A stretch of 64,000 bases of DNA, taken from positions 1-64,000 of the forward strand of contig CAXXCR010000033.1 in assembly GCA_963668015.2 (NCBI GenBank). Reading direction: 5' to 3'. This DNA comes from Ilyobacter_A sp963668015 (GTDB lineage Bacteria; Fusobacteriota; Fusobacteriia; Fusobacteriales; Fusobacteriaceae). Of the stretch, positions 24,590 to 34,500 are shown piece by piece (the stretch's first letter is position 1; each line of letters begins with the position of its first letter). A program made the translations under genes and the position numbers. The notes beneath the pieces are model-generated. The model had not been told where the DNA came from. It made no database searches and saw only the letters and a list, made by a program, of their open reading frames with translations.

Positions 24590-27353
24590 ATGGGAGAATT
24601 TTACGTCACAAAACAACTAAAAGAGACTTTGGAATGCAGGCTGCTGCTCTACATATACAACTTGATAGAGGGTATGGAAAAGGAGGTGGATGAGGTTGAC
24701 TACTTACAGGTATTTGGTGCGACATGTTCTTAAGTGAAAAGCTTAAGCATTTTAAGAAATCATTTCCTTAAAATAGAACTGTAATAATGAAGAGTGGAAT
24801 GAAGGGGTAACGCCTGGAAATGCTCTCCCTAATACTCCGAACTGCGTTTATATACTAATCTATATAGAGGTAGTAAGCTCGGTGAAGTCGGCTGAGAGTA
24901 AGCCCTAATTTATAACTATTATAAAAGGAAATGTGAACTAGAGATAGTCAAGCTTATGATAGGCCGGGGGTCGATTATATAAGGTAAGAATGTCTTAATG
25001 ACTGACGAAGTTTCGAATGTACGGGTCTATACTTGTGATATATAGAAATGTATATTGCTCCTAAATAGGAGAGTTAGTGAGGATAAGTAAAATTCGAATA
25101 TATGAAAGTCCTTATGAAGTTAAAGGCTTCATCAAGCTAACAGGCTTATAGAAACTACCTAAGTATAATTAGTGATAATTATTATGGAACATGGAAAGCA
25201 AAAGACTACTAGAAAACTCGATTAGGAGGGTAGGTTGATATAAGAATATATAAATATTCGAAGTTCATTTACTTTTGTGAGAGTAGGGGCACAGTACCAA
25301 TGAAACTATGATAATAAGTAGTGGAGGGATAGCCCCAAGTCAAATAATTAATTAAAATAAATTTTAAATTTTAAAATTCGAATGGTAGCAAACCGATAAT
25401 ATAATGAATCCCTCAAGGGAGGAATGAAAGAATAGGCAAATTATTTCTAAAAATAGTAGAAAAAGATAATTTTACCAAAGCAGTTGAGAGCCTTAAAAGC
25501 AATGCCGGTAGTAAAACTGCTGGAGTTGACGGGAAAAATATAAACTCAATACTAAATAGTCTTGAAGAAACTTACATTCGTATAACAAGAAGACTTAAAG
25601 ATTTTAAACCTAACAAAGTAAAAAGAGTTTTAATACCAAAAGATAACGGGGAGTACAGACCATTAGGAATACCCACAATAGAAGATAGAATCATCCAAAT
25701 GATGTTTAAACAAATTTTAGAGCCTATCTGTGAAGAAAGATTTCATCCTAACTCTTTTGGGTTTAGACCTAATAAATCCGCACATAATGCTATTGCTTTA
25801 AATAATATCCTCGTCAATAAAGGAAGACTATTTTTCACCATTGATTTGGACATTAAAGGTTTCTTCGACAACATTAACCACAACAAACTAATCAAGCAAC
25901 TCTGGAAAATTGGAATTAATGACAAAACAGTACTAAGTATTATTAAAAGAATGTTAAAGACTACCATAGTACATCAAAACTCTTCAGAAGAATTAGTGAC
26001 AAAGGGTACTCCTCAAGGTGGTATATTATCTCCATTATTAGCTAATATATGCCTAAATGAACTCGATTGGTGGTTACATAACCAATGGAGTGGTATCAAA
26101 ACCAGGCATAATTATACTTTATTAGAAAATAAATGCAGAGCTCTAAAGAAAAGTTCTAACTTAAGGGAAGTAAAATTTGTCAGATATGCAGACGATTTTA
26201 AAGTTTATTGTCGTACTAGGAAAGATGCAGAAATTTATTACAAATTAATAAAAACTTTCATAGAAAAAAGATTAAGGTTAGAAATTTCAACGGAAAAATC
26301 TAAAATAATAAACTTAAAAAGGAAAAAGTCAGCATTTTTAGGGTTTGAATTTAAAGCATTCAAAAGAGTAAATAATAAATATTATTGTTTAAGCTATGTA
26401 TCTAAGAAAGCTAAAAATAAAATAACTGAAAAACTGAAGAAACAAATTTGTGTAATACAAAGAAGTGCTGGTAGAGAAAGAATTAAACATGTCATAAAAT
26501 ACAATTCTATAATTCTAGGGATTCATAATTATTATCGAATTGCTTCAAATTGTAGTAATGATTTTTCTGAAATAAGTTTTGTTATCAACAAAAGTATTTT
26601 CAATAGGTTAAGGAGTACTTTCAACAATTATAAGGATGATAGATACAAACACTTTTTCAAAGGGTACAATTATAAAGTCTGGAGTTATCATAGAGTTACA
26701 TTATTTACTATTCAGACTTGTACCTATCAAAAACCATTATTGGCGAGTAAGAATACGCCAAAAATCTTAAAAAGAGATATCTTTAAAACCGATAGTAATC
26801 ATAAATTTGAAAAAGTATCATTATCAAAAAATCCTGAATGGGAACTAATTAGAGCTACAACCCATTTCAATCAAAAAGGTAAATGTTATATCACCAATAA
26901 ATATCTGAATAAGATATTTGATGTTCATCACATAATACCAAAAGAATATGGTGGAACGGATGATTATGAAAATCTTGTTATGCTAGATCCTTATATTCAC
27001 AAAGAACTACATAAAAATAAACCTGAAAAATATCTATTAGAAAATCAAAAATTTCTACGACTTTGGAATAAAATCCAGAAATTTAAAAATAAAAAGTTAA
27101 TTATTTGATGGAACGCCGTGTGAGGTGAAAGTCTCATGCACGGTGTGGAACGGGGGAAAAGCTGAAGATGATCTCAAAGGCTTACCTATCGTTATATATA
27201 GAGGGGAATAAATTGGTCCATCATCAGGAGGTGCCTGAATACAAAAAAGAGCATAATCTTGATTTTGAAGTGGGCGATATGAAACTTTTTGCTGTGAGGC
27301 AAGGTGATGGAGAAAACAGCCATTGGATAGTGATGTATGCAGATGAATATTAG
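24590..27353 (+). CDS. DUF960-family protein, gene split by a group II intron
   Basis: Exon 1 is 24590-24716 and exon 2 is 27196-27353. Joining them gives 94 aa with the DUF960 signature across the junction: VDYLQVF|DIEGNKLVHHQEVPEYKKEH. The start ATG follows AGGAGG. DUF960 proteins occur in phages and plasmids of Firmicutes beside recombination genes; function unknown. The intron boundary splits a codon (G|AT). Without splicing, the protein stops about 8 codons into the intron. The rest of the gene is intact, which implies the intron is spliced or was very recently acquired. Confidence 0.8.
24717..27195 (+). mobile_element. Group II intron 1 with RT-HNH protein, 2479 nt
   Basis: The 5' end is GTGCGAC, the bacterial group II consensus. 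The 3' end is CTTACCTATCGTTAT. Domain V is at about 27110-27150 (GGAACGCCGTGTGAGG...CACGGTGTGG) with a CGC catalytic triad. Between about 24780 and 25430 lies the conserved ribozyme domain I-III sequence (GGTAACGCC, AAGCTCGGTG, GATAGGCCGGGG). The boundaries are confirmed by the restored DUF960 reading frame. Length by coordinates is exactly that of intron 2, although the sequences have diverged. Confidence 0.92.
25432..27108 (+). CDS. ltrA: Group II intron reverse transcriptase/maturase with HNH domain
   Basis: About 558 aa if begun at the in-frame AUA 25432, or 469 aa from the first ATG (25699), which would delete the N-terminal RT-0/RT-1 region. The frame upstream of 25699 is clearly protein-coding (NAGSKTAGVDGKNI, VLIPKDNGEYRPLGIPTIEDRI) back to about 25435. 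Motifs: TPQGGILSPLLANI, FVRYADDFKVY (catalytic YADD, about 252), the X/maturase domain, then HNH endonuclease HHIIPKEYGGTDDYENLVML at the C-terminus. It splices the intron and drives retrohoming. No ATG, GTG or TTG fits the ribosome binding site GGGAGG (25417-25422); AUA sits 9 nt after it. Confidence 0.85.
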   Translation: MGKLFLKIVEKDNFTKAVESLKSNAGSKTAGVDGKNINSILNSLEETYIRITRRLKDFKPNKVKRVLIPKDNGEYRPLGIPTIEDRIIQMMFKQILEPICEERFHPNSFGFRPNKSAHNAIALNNILVNKGRLFFTIDLDIKGFFDNINHNKLIKQLWKIGINDKTVLSIIKRMLKTTIVHQNSSEELVTKGTPQGGILSPLLANICLNELDWWLHNQWSGIKTRHNYTLLENKCRALKKSSNLREVKFVRYADDFKVYCRTRKDAEIYYKLIKTFIEKRLRLEISTEKSKIINLKRKKSAFLGFEFKAFKRVNNKYYCLSYVSKKAKNKITEKLKKQICVIQRSAGRERIKHVIKYNSIILGIHNYYRIASNCSNDFSEISFVINKSIFNRLRSTFNNYKDDRYKHFFKGYNYKVWSYHRVTLFTIQTCTYQKPLLASKNTPKILKRDIFKTDSNHKFEKVSLSKNPEWELIRATTHFNQKGKCYITNKYLNKIFDVHHIIPKEYGGTDDYENLVMLDPYIHKELHKNKPEKYLLENQKFLRLWNKIQKFKNKKLII

Positions 27354-27400
27354 GATGGATTGTCATCACTTAAGAAGTATAAGAGAGGAGTAAAATTGGT

Positions 27401-30400
27401 ATGGAGAAGAGTACAAATGAAATTATGAAACAGTTGAAAGAGCCTTTTAATGAGGATGAGCTTGAATTTAAGGTTGGGGCAACGAATGAGGACAAGAGCA
27501 TGGGGCTTGCCTTAGCCTATGTAGAAGCCAGGGCGATACAAAATAGGCTTGATAGGGTACTGGGTGTAACAAACTGGAAGGTGCAGTACAGGGAGATCAC
27601 AGGTGGCTTTATATGTAACCTAGCCATAAGGGTAAACGGTGAATGGACATCCAAGGAGGACGGATCTCAGGTTACAGATTACGAGTCCATCAAGGGTGGG
27701 ATTTCCAGTGCATTTAAGAGGGTTGCTGCTTCAGGGTACGGTATTGGAAGGTGTGTGACACGTTCTTAGTTGAAAAGACTAAGCTTTAATTATTAGATAA
27801 TAATTAAGAGAACTGTAAATTTGAGAAGTAGAATGATTGGGTAACGCCTTGAAATGCTTCCCTTAAGACTCCGACATGCGTTCATGAACTAACAGAGATT
27901 GAGGGTGTGAAGCTCGGTAAAGACGGCTGAGAACTACCGTAACAAGTAAAGTTGACGAAATGCGAACTAGAGGTAGTCGAGTAGTGATAGGCCGGAGGTC
28001 AGCTTATATGGTTAGAATGTATGGAAATACTGACAAAGTCGCGAATGTACAGGTCTAGACGATTAACTAGCAGAAATGCTAGTACCTTTAAAAAGGGGTG
28101 AGTGACGAATAGTAGTGATACCGGCAACGAAACTCGTTGATGTCTTACAGGGACATCCTAGCTCACAGGCCTATAGCAACGACCTAAGTAAGTGAATGAT
28201 AGAATTTACGGAACGTGGAAAGTGGGCAACAAGTATTAAACATCTGTTAGATGGCTTGGTTCGTATAAGAGTATTTATACTCGAAATCGATTTATGTCTA
28301 TGAGAGTAAGGGCACAGTACCGATGAAGCCATGATAATAAGTGGTGGAGGGATAGCCCTGAGTCATTATGTTATATAAAGGAAGATTTAAATTGAATTTT
28401 TGAAATGGTAGTAATCCGTGAAAATAGTTTTGTATGAATCTCTTAGGAGGTAAAAACAATAAACCAAAAAGATTTATATTCTGAAATCTTAAACGAAGAT
28501 AATTTTAGAAAAGTACTAGAAAAAATAAAAGGTAATAGAGGAAGTAGAACCCCTGGAACAGATAGCATGACGTTAAAAATGTGGGAAATGAAATATGGAT
28601 TCTGGAAAATTGAAAAGAGGTTTAAAAACTTTAAACCCAAAATGGTCAAAAGAATAGAAATACCAAAAGATAATGGTAAATCTAGACCTTTAGGTATACC
28701 TACAATAGAGGACAGAATTATACAAATGATGTTCAAAGAAGTACTTGAAAAGTTACTAGAATCAAAATTCCACCCACATAGCTTTGGATTTAGACCAAAC
28801 AGATCAGCAGAAAATGCAATAGCTCAATCAAGTTCATATATGAGTCGATCAAAATTGCATTACTCTGTAGATATCGATATTAAAGGTTACTTTGATAATA
28901 TTAATCACAATAAATTAATCAAACAATTATGGAAGTTAGGTATTAAGGATAAAAGAGTATTAATAATGATTAAAAAAATGCTAAAAGCTCCCATAAAGAT
29001 GTTAGATGGAAGTATAGAAATCCCTATAAAAGGAACCCCACAAGGCGGAATATTATCACCACTATTAGCGAATGTTTACTTAAATGAGTTAGACTGGTGG
29101 ATAGATAAGCAATGGAGAGGTATAAAAACAAGATATGAATATTCTAGTAGACCAAAGAAATATAGGGCGATAAGAAATACCAAACTAACCGAAATGATGA
29201 TTGTTAGATATGCAGACGATTTTAAGATATTTTGTCCAAATAGAAATATGGCTGACAAAACGTTTAAAAAAGTAAAGAATTATCTAAAGCATAAATTGAG
29301 ATTAGATATATCAAAGGAAAAATCAAAAGTTGTTAATAATAGGAAAAAATGCTCAGAGTTTTTAGGGTTTGAAATGAAGTTATATAAAACAAAGAAAGAT
29401 AAGTATATTACACGCACCAAAATCAAAAAGAAATCAAAAAAGAGAATTGTAAAAGAGCTAACTAAAACATTAAAGGAAATAAGAACAGGAAATAGATATA
29501 AACTGGCTTTAAAATACAATGCTCAAGTAAGAGGAATACAAAACTATTACAGGATTGCAACAGGCTGTGCAAGAGATTTTGGAGACATAGGATTTATTAT
29601 CAATAAGGTTATGTACAATAGAAAAAATGTACTACAGAGAAAAGGTAAGAAGTCACCAAGTTACCTAGAGAGATATAAAGGACACAATATGATAACATAC
29701 AATGTGGGAAGCGTTACGCTATTTACAATACAAACTTGTAAATTTAGAATTCCCATGCACTATTCTGACAAGACAATAAACAAATATAGTCCTAAGGTAG
29801 AACTTGAAAAGAATAATGAAAAAATAGAAACACAAATAATAAACTCACCTCAAGAAGATATACAATGGCAAATTAAGAGGTTGGAAGTTTACAACTTACA
29901 GAAAGGAAAATGTAAGATAACAGGAGACTTTGTTAAACATGATGCCTTTGAAATCCATCACGTTATACCCAGAAAATACGGTGGTACAGATGAAATAGAA
30001 AACCTTATTATGATAAAACCAGAAATACATAAAGCGATCCACTATGGATTAAGCATTAAGATTCTTGAAGAAAATTATCCAAAGATTAAAGAATTCAGAA
30101 AAAATAATATTAAATTTAAATAAATAATTTATATAACACAATGATGGAACGCCGTATGAAGCGAAAGTTTCACGTACGGTGTGGTGCGGGGGAAAAGTTG
30201 GAGATTACGTCAAAGACTTACCTATCGCAATATCTGTATGATGTTAGGAACCAGTGGTTTCCAATAAAACAGAGGGGGAAAAGTTATATATTTACAGAGA
30301 GGCCTAGGCTTGATTTTGACAAACAAGGAACAGTGAGTAAGGGTATATCATCTAATCAAAGTAGCAAAACGGATAAGCTACAAAAGGCTAAAAGTATGCA

Positions 30401-30539
30401 GGTGCCCTTTGGTAAATACAGCGGTAAAACTTTGGAAGAGATCTATGTAAGTGATAAGAGGTATTTCAAGTACCTGCTACAAAACGGTAGGGATGAGAGT
30501 TTAGTTAATGCGTGCAAATATATAGAAAGCAGAGCTTAG
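27401..30539 (+). CDS. Rad52/22-family single-strand annealing protein, gene split by a group II intron
   Basis: Exon 1 is 27401-27752 and exon 2 is 30232-30539, giving 219 aa. The Rad52/22 core is seen in exon 1: YVEARAIQNRLDRVLGVTNWKVQYREI, then SIKGGISSAFKRVAASGYGIGR. The junction restores GYGIGR|YLYDVRNQWFPI, the expected continuation. The C-terminus (PFGKYSGKTLEEIYVSDKRYFKYLLQNG) is a small exonuclease-tail-like domain. These proteins anneal complementary ssDNA in phage-type recombination. ATG 27401 is preceded by AGAGGAG. It is in an operon with Gp157, ArdC, DUF960 and RadC. Expression needs intron splicing. Confidence 0.87.
27753..30231 (+). mobile_element. Group II intron 2 with RT-HNH protein, 2479 nt
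   Basis: The 5' end is GTGTGACACG and the 3' end CTTACCTATCGCAAT, set by restoring the Rad52 frame (T|AT splits a Tyr codon). Domain V is at about 30145-30185 (GGAACGCCGTATGAAG...TACGGTGTGG) with CGC triad. The ribozyme half shares many words with intron 1 (GGTAACGCCT, GATAGGCCGG, GGCACAGTACC, AGTGGTGGAGGGATAGCC) but with many substitutions. The two are therefore related members of one family, not a recent duplication. Confidence 0.92.
28459..30123 (+). CDS. ltrA: Group II intron reverse transcriptase/maturase with HNH domain (second copy)
   Basis: About 554 aa from the AUA at 28459, or 518 aa from the first ATG (28567). The frame before 28567 codes for the normal RT-0 region (NQKDLYSEILNEDNFRKVLEKIKG, GSRTPGTDSM). 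Motifs: IPKDNGKSRPLGIPTIEDRI, TPQGGILSPLLANV, IVRYADDFKIF (YADD), then the maturase domain and HNH (HHVIPRKYGGTDEIENLIMI). The ribosome binding site AGGAGG (28445-28450) lies 8 nt before ATA, as in intron 1. It looks intact. Confidence 0.85.
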   Translation: MNQKDLYSEILNEDNFRKVLEKIKGNRGSRTPGTDSMTLKMWEMKYGFWKIEKRFKNFKPKMVKRIEIPKDNGKSRPLGIPTIEDRIIQMMFKEVLEKLLESKFHPHSFGFRPNRSAENAIAQSSSYMSRSKLHYSVDIDIKGYFDNINHNKLIKQLWKLGIKDKRVLIMIKKMLKAPIKMLDGSIEIPIKGTPQGGILSPLLANVYLNELDWWIDKQWRGIKTRYEYSSRPKKYRAIRNTKLTEMMIVRYADDFKIFCPNRNMADKTFKKVKNYLKHKLRLDISKEKSKVVNNRKKCSEFLGFEMKLYKTKKDKYITRTKIKKKSKKRIVKELTKTLKEIRTGNRYKLALKYNAQVRGIQNYYRIATGCARDFGDIGFIINKVMYNRKNVLQRKGKKSPSYLERYKGHNMITYNVGSVTLFTIQTCKFRIPMHYSDKTINKYSPKVELEKNNEKIETQIINSPQEDIQWQIKRLEVYNLQKGKCKITGDFVKHDAFEIHHVIPRKYGGTDEIENLIMIKPEIHKAIHYGLSIKILEENYPKIKEFRKNNIKFK

Positions 30540-30550
30540 GAGGGGACGGT

Positions 30551-31012
30551 ATGTTATATGAATTTTTAAGGAAAAAGACAAAAAAGGAGCTTATAGATAT
30601 GATCATGGAAGATAAGCAACTTTTGTTAAATGGCACCAGAGATACAATAAAGGAACTGTGGAATATGGATATTGATTACAGCCAGGAAAACTTTATACTA
30701 CTTTGCCTGGACAGCAGTAATAACCTGTTGAAGAAAAAGGTTTTGTTCAAGGGAGGGATAAACAGTAGCCTTATAGATATACGTTTACTGTTCAATGAGG
30801 TATTGACTACTAGAGGGTGTTGCAGTTTCATAATAAGTCACAACCATCCAACAGGAAATATGAAACCTTCAAAACAGGATATGGAGCTCACAAGAAAAAT
30901 TAAGGAGTCGTCGGAATTACTGAACTTGAAACTACTAGACCATATCATAATAAGCAGAACAAAGTTTTACAGTTTTCTTGAAGAGGGGGTGATAAACATT
31001 GAACTGGAATAG
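30551..31012 (+). CDS. radC: RadC-like JAB-domain protein (short form)
   Basis: A 153-aa protein with the RadC JAB/MPN metalloprotease-fold domain: ENFILLCLDSSNNLLKKKVLFKGG, then the metal motif SHNHPTGNMKPSKQD (HxH-x(n)-D, about 97-111) and LLDHIIISRTKFYSF. It lacks the N-terminal HhH domain of full-length RadC, as is common in mobile elements. I chose ATG 30551 (AGGAGGGG upstream). It closes the recombination operon with the 89-aa gene overlapping its end. Biochemical role remains unclear for the family; often found beside antirestriction genes. Confidence 0.88.
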   Translation: MLYEFLRKKTKKELIDMIMEDKQLLLNGTRDTIKELWNMDIDYSQENFILLCLDSSNNLLKKKVLFKGGINSSLIDIRLLFNEVLTTRGCCSFIISHNHPTGNMKPSKQDMELTRKIKESSELLNLKLLDHIIISRTKFYSFLEEGVINIELE

Positions 31013-31268
31013 ATGTATTAAGATATTTACTATTTTAGTTAATACTGGTACCTTTGAAAATGCTTTAAAAGGAGGTATGCCAAACTTTCCATTTTGGACA
31101 TTGGGAGGGAAGGTGTTTTGGAATACTGTATATTCCTATCAGGGGTGGAAAATTCAACAAAATCAGCTAACACGTCACTGTAGAATATTAAAGCCGAATA
31201 ATATGAGAGTAGCATGGGGTACTGAAAAACAGATGGAAGAGCTATTTGATAGATTAGAGAAATATTAG
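30999..31268 (+). CDS. Hypothetical protein at the end of the recombination operon
   Basis: An 89-aa protein beginning at TTG 30999, overlapping the RadC stop by 14 nt, with AGAGGGGG 10 nt upstream. It is rich in aromatic residues (FPFWTLGGKVFWNTVYSYQGWKIQQNQ), followed by TRHCRILKPNNMRVAWGTEKQMEELFDRL. This looks like a compact alpha/beta domain of a phage accessory protein. No family is recognised. A terminator follows. Confidence 0.6.
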   Translation: MNWNRCIKIFTILVNTGTFENALKGGMPNFPFWTLGGKVFWNTVYSYQGWKIQQNQLTRHCRILKPNNMRVAWGTEKQMEELFDRLEKY

Positions 31269-31278
31269 GTTTGATTAG

Positions 31279-31306
31279 AAGAGGAAGTTAGCTTCCTCTT
31301 TTTTTG
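31279..31306 (+). terminator. Terminator ending the recombination operon
   Basis: AAGAGGAAG and CTTCCTCTT perfect 9-bp stem, TTAG loop, then T7. It separates the mobile block from BREX. Confidence 0.9.
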
Positions 31307-31342
31307 TATTAATTCGACCGGCAGCAAAAAAAATGTTTGATT

Positions 31343-31377
31343 ATGACTATTGTAGATATATAATTAATAATAGTCAT
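31343..31377. promoter_or_regulatory. Operator-like inverted repeat upstream of the BREX promoter
   Basis: ATGACTATT (31343-31351) and AATAGTCAT (31369-31377) are exact inverted 9-mers with 17 bp between them, 62 bp upstream of the brxC -35. The length suits a dimeric repressor. No brxR-like gene is seen beside BREX, so the ligand protein is unknown. Confidence 0.45.
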
Positions 31378-31438
31378 GACCATAGAAGTATTTTTTTGTA
31401 AATTACTTTAGCAACACTTTATAAATATTATTATATTC

Positions 31439-31467
31439 TTGAATAGAGTATATAAAAAAGATATAAT
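31439..31467 (+). promoter_or_regulatory. BREX promoter
   Basis: TTGAAT (31439-31444), a 17-bp spacer and TATAAT (31462-31467), then the brxC start at 31506. It is the only good sigma-70 match in the intergenic region. Confidence 0.7.
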
Positions 31468-31505
31468 GGAAGATGAAAATGAACTTGGTACGAAAGAGGG
31501 ATTAT

Positions 31506-34500
31506 ATGGAGAAAATTTATGAAATGCTGAAAAAGGATATAGCCAGACCTATTAACGGAGTTGTAAAAGCTGAAACAAATAGTGAAGATGTTGAACTTAC
31601 GGAAATAAGTGAATACGTAGTTACAAGAGAAGTTAGAGGACATATGTCAAAGTTATTCACTAGATACTCAGATTCTCTTAACACTCCAACTGATGATATG
31701 GGGGTTTGGATATCGGGATTCTTTGGATCAGGTAAATCACATCTACTTAAGATGTTAGGTCATATTTTCGAGAATAAAAATTATAAAGATGATAATAATG
31801 AGGAGAAGTCAACTACAGAATTCTTTAGGGAAAAGCTGAACGACGATCCAATGTTAATGGGGAATATTGAGAGAAGTTCAGGTGTAGACACTGACGTAAT
31901 TATGTTTAATATTGATAATGTCAGTGATCAAAACAGTCATCAGAACAAAGACACGATAGCTCTTTCTTTTTTGAAGAAGCTTAATGAGTATCAAGGTTTT
32001 TTTAGGGATGATATTAAAGTATCGGAATTTGAAAGAGAGCTATGGAAAGACGATAGATTTGATGAATTTAAAGCTATTTATAAAGATATATCAGGTAACG
32101 AATGGGAAGATAAAAGGAGAAATCTTGATTTGAATGCTGATTTTTTCTTAGGTGTAATAGAAGAAATGAATATCGACGGCTTTTCTGTTGATGCAGCTGA
32201 AAGATGGCTTGATAAAGATACTGTTCCTAGTGTAAGTGCTGAATACCTTAGAGATATAATTAAAGATTATCTGGCTAAAAGAGGGGATGAGCATAGAATT
32301 GTTTTCCTTGTAGATGAGATAGGGCAGTATATCGGTGATAACTCTCAATTGATGCTTAACCTGCAAACTGTAACTGAAGTTTTAGGAACTGCATTCCAAG
32401 GAAGAGTGTGGATAGGTGTAACTTCCCAACAGGATATGACATCTTTACTACAGGATAACAATAATAAGAAAAATGACTTCTCTAAAATCCAGGGAAGATT
32501 TAAGAATATACTGCCATTATCAAGTGGAAATATTGATGAGGTAATCAAGAAAAGGCTACTTGAGAAAAAAGAAATAGTAAAAGAAGACCTTGAGAACTAC
32601 TATGAAAAACATAGAGTTGAAATTGATAATTTGATTAGCTTTGATAAACAGGGATTAAACCTTGAAACCTATATTGATAAACATGATTTCGCTGAAACAT
32701 ATCCTTTTGTGGGGTACCAATTTAACTTACTTCAAAAGGTATTTGAAAAAGTAAGAACAATGGGACATTCAGGAAAGCATCTGTCTCAAGGAGAGAGATC
32801 ACTTCTTAGTGCATTCCAAGATGCAGGAATCAAAATGAATGACAAGGAAACAGGAGCTTTAGTCCCGTTCTACTATTTCTTTGATTCAATAAAACAGTTC
32901 TTAGAGGATAATGCTTATAGACCTTTCCTTCATGCTGAGCAAAACAGAGCTTTAGACCAAGAGCAGGATATACCTGTGCTTCAACTACTGTTCTTATTAA
33001 AGGATATGGAAGGAATAGCACCAAACATTGATAACCTGGCTAGTTTTATGATAGAGAGTGTTGATACTGATATTGTAAAGCTTAAAGAGGATATTAAGAA
33101 GAGTCTTGGAAGACTTGAGCAGCAGGTTCTTATTTCAAGAGATGGAGATTTCTACTACTTCTTGACAAATGAAGAGCAGGAAATTAATAAAGAGATAAAA
33201 GATGAACCTGTTATTGAAGAGGAAATCTATAAAAAGCTTAACGAGATCTTATTTGATAACATACTTCAATCAACTAATATTTTAGTCCCTGAAACAGGAT
33301 ATAAATATACCTTCAATAGATATACTGATAGTAACAGCTACGGTAAAACAGATGGTCAAATCAACTTGTCTATCTTTACTTCCTGGTGTGATGAATATGA
33401 TAATGTATTGATGGTTGGAAATAGAGAAGAGTATGAACTTATTATCCAACTTCCTAGAGTAGATGACTACTTAAAAGAGATAAAAGTAATACTTCAAACT
33501 CAGAAGTTAATAAGTAATAAGAGCACCCAGGTTAATAGAACGAGAATCCAAGATATATTAACCAGAGTTCAAAGAGAAAATAGAAATAGAAGTAACAGAA
33601 TAAGAGAAGAGATAGAAAAGCAAGTTCTTAAGAGTTCCGTTTATGTAAAAGGGATTAAAAAAGATATAAGCGGAAAAAGTGCAAAGCTTTTCCTGGAAGA
33701 AGCAATAAGATTTCTTGCTATGGATAAATTTAAAGATGCCGGACTTATCAAAAGAAAATATGATGAGAACTATATAAAAGATATTTTATTATCAGAGTAT
33801 GAGGTGCAACAAAAACTAGAAGTTACTCTTGATAAGGAAGCTAATCCAAATAAAGAAGCAATCTTTGAAATAAATAATAAGATAAAACAGTTAACAGATA
33901 GAGGACTTCAGGTAACACTAAAATCACTTCTTGATAATTATTCAACTGCACCTTATGGTTGGGATGCACTTGCAGTTAACGGAATAGCAGCTGAATTGGT
34001 AGTTTTAGGTTCTATAGATATTATGGAATCAGGAGAAGTTATTGAAGATAGAAAAGAACTTCTAAAGCTATTAGTAAAAACTCAAACAAGACACCTTGAA
34101 AGAGTTGTTATCAAACCAAAAGAGGATATAGACCCTCAGTTATTAACTAAAGTAAATAACAAGCTGAAAAGTGTATTTGGAATAGCATCAGATGAAGTTA
34201 GAAAAAATCCAAAAGAGGACCTGTTTAGAGTGATAGAAGGTCAGAAGAATTTAGCTAACTTGAACCTAAGAGATATTAGAGCCAACTCTTATCCAGGTGA
34301 GAAAATTACTAAAGAGTGGATTGATTTACTGGATGAAGTATTACTTATCAAAGGGAAAACCACTGCAGTACTAAAAGAGTTCTTAGAAATAGTAGAAGAC
34401 ATAGAAGACCTTGAACCTAAATATTATCAAGTTAGTGACTTCTTTAAAACTAGTAAAAGAGTTAAATATGACTTGATGAACAAAAAACTTAAAAAGTATG

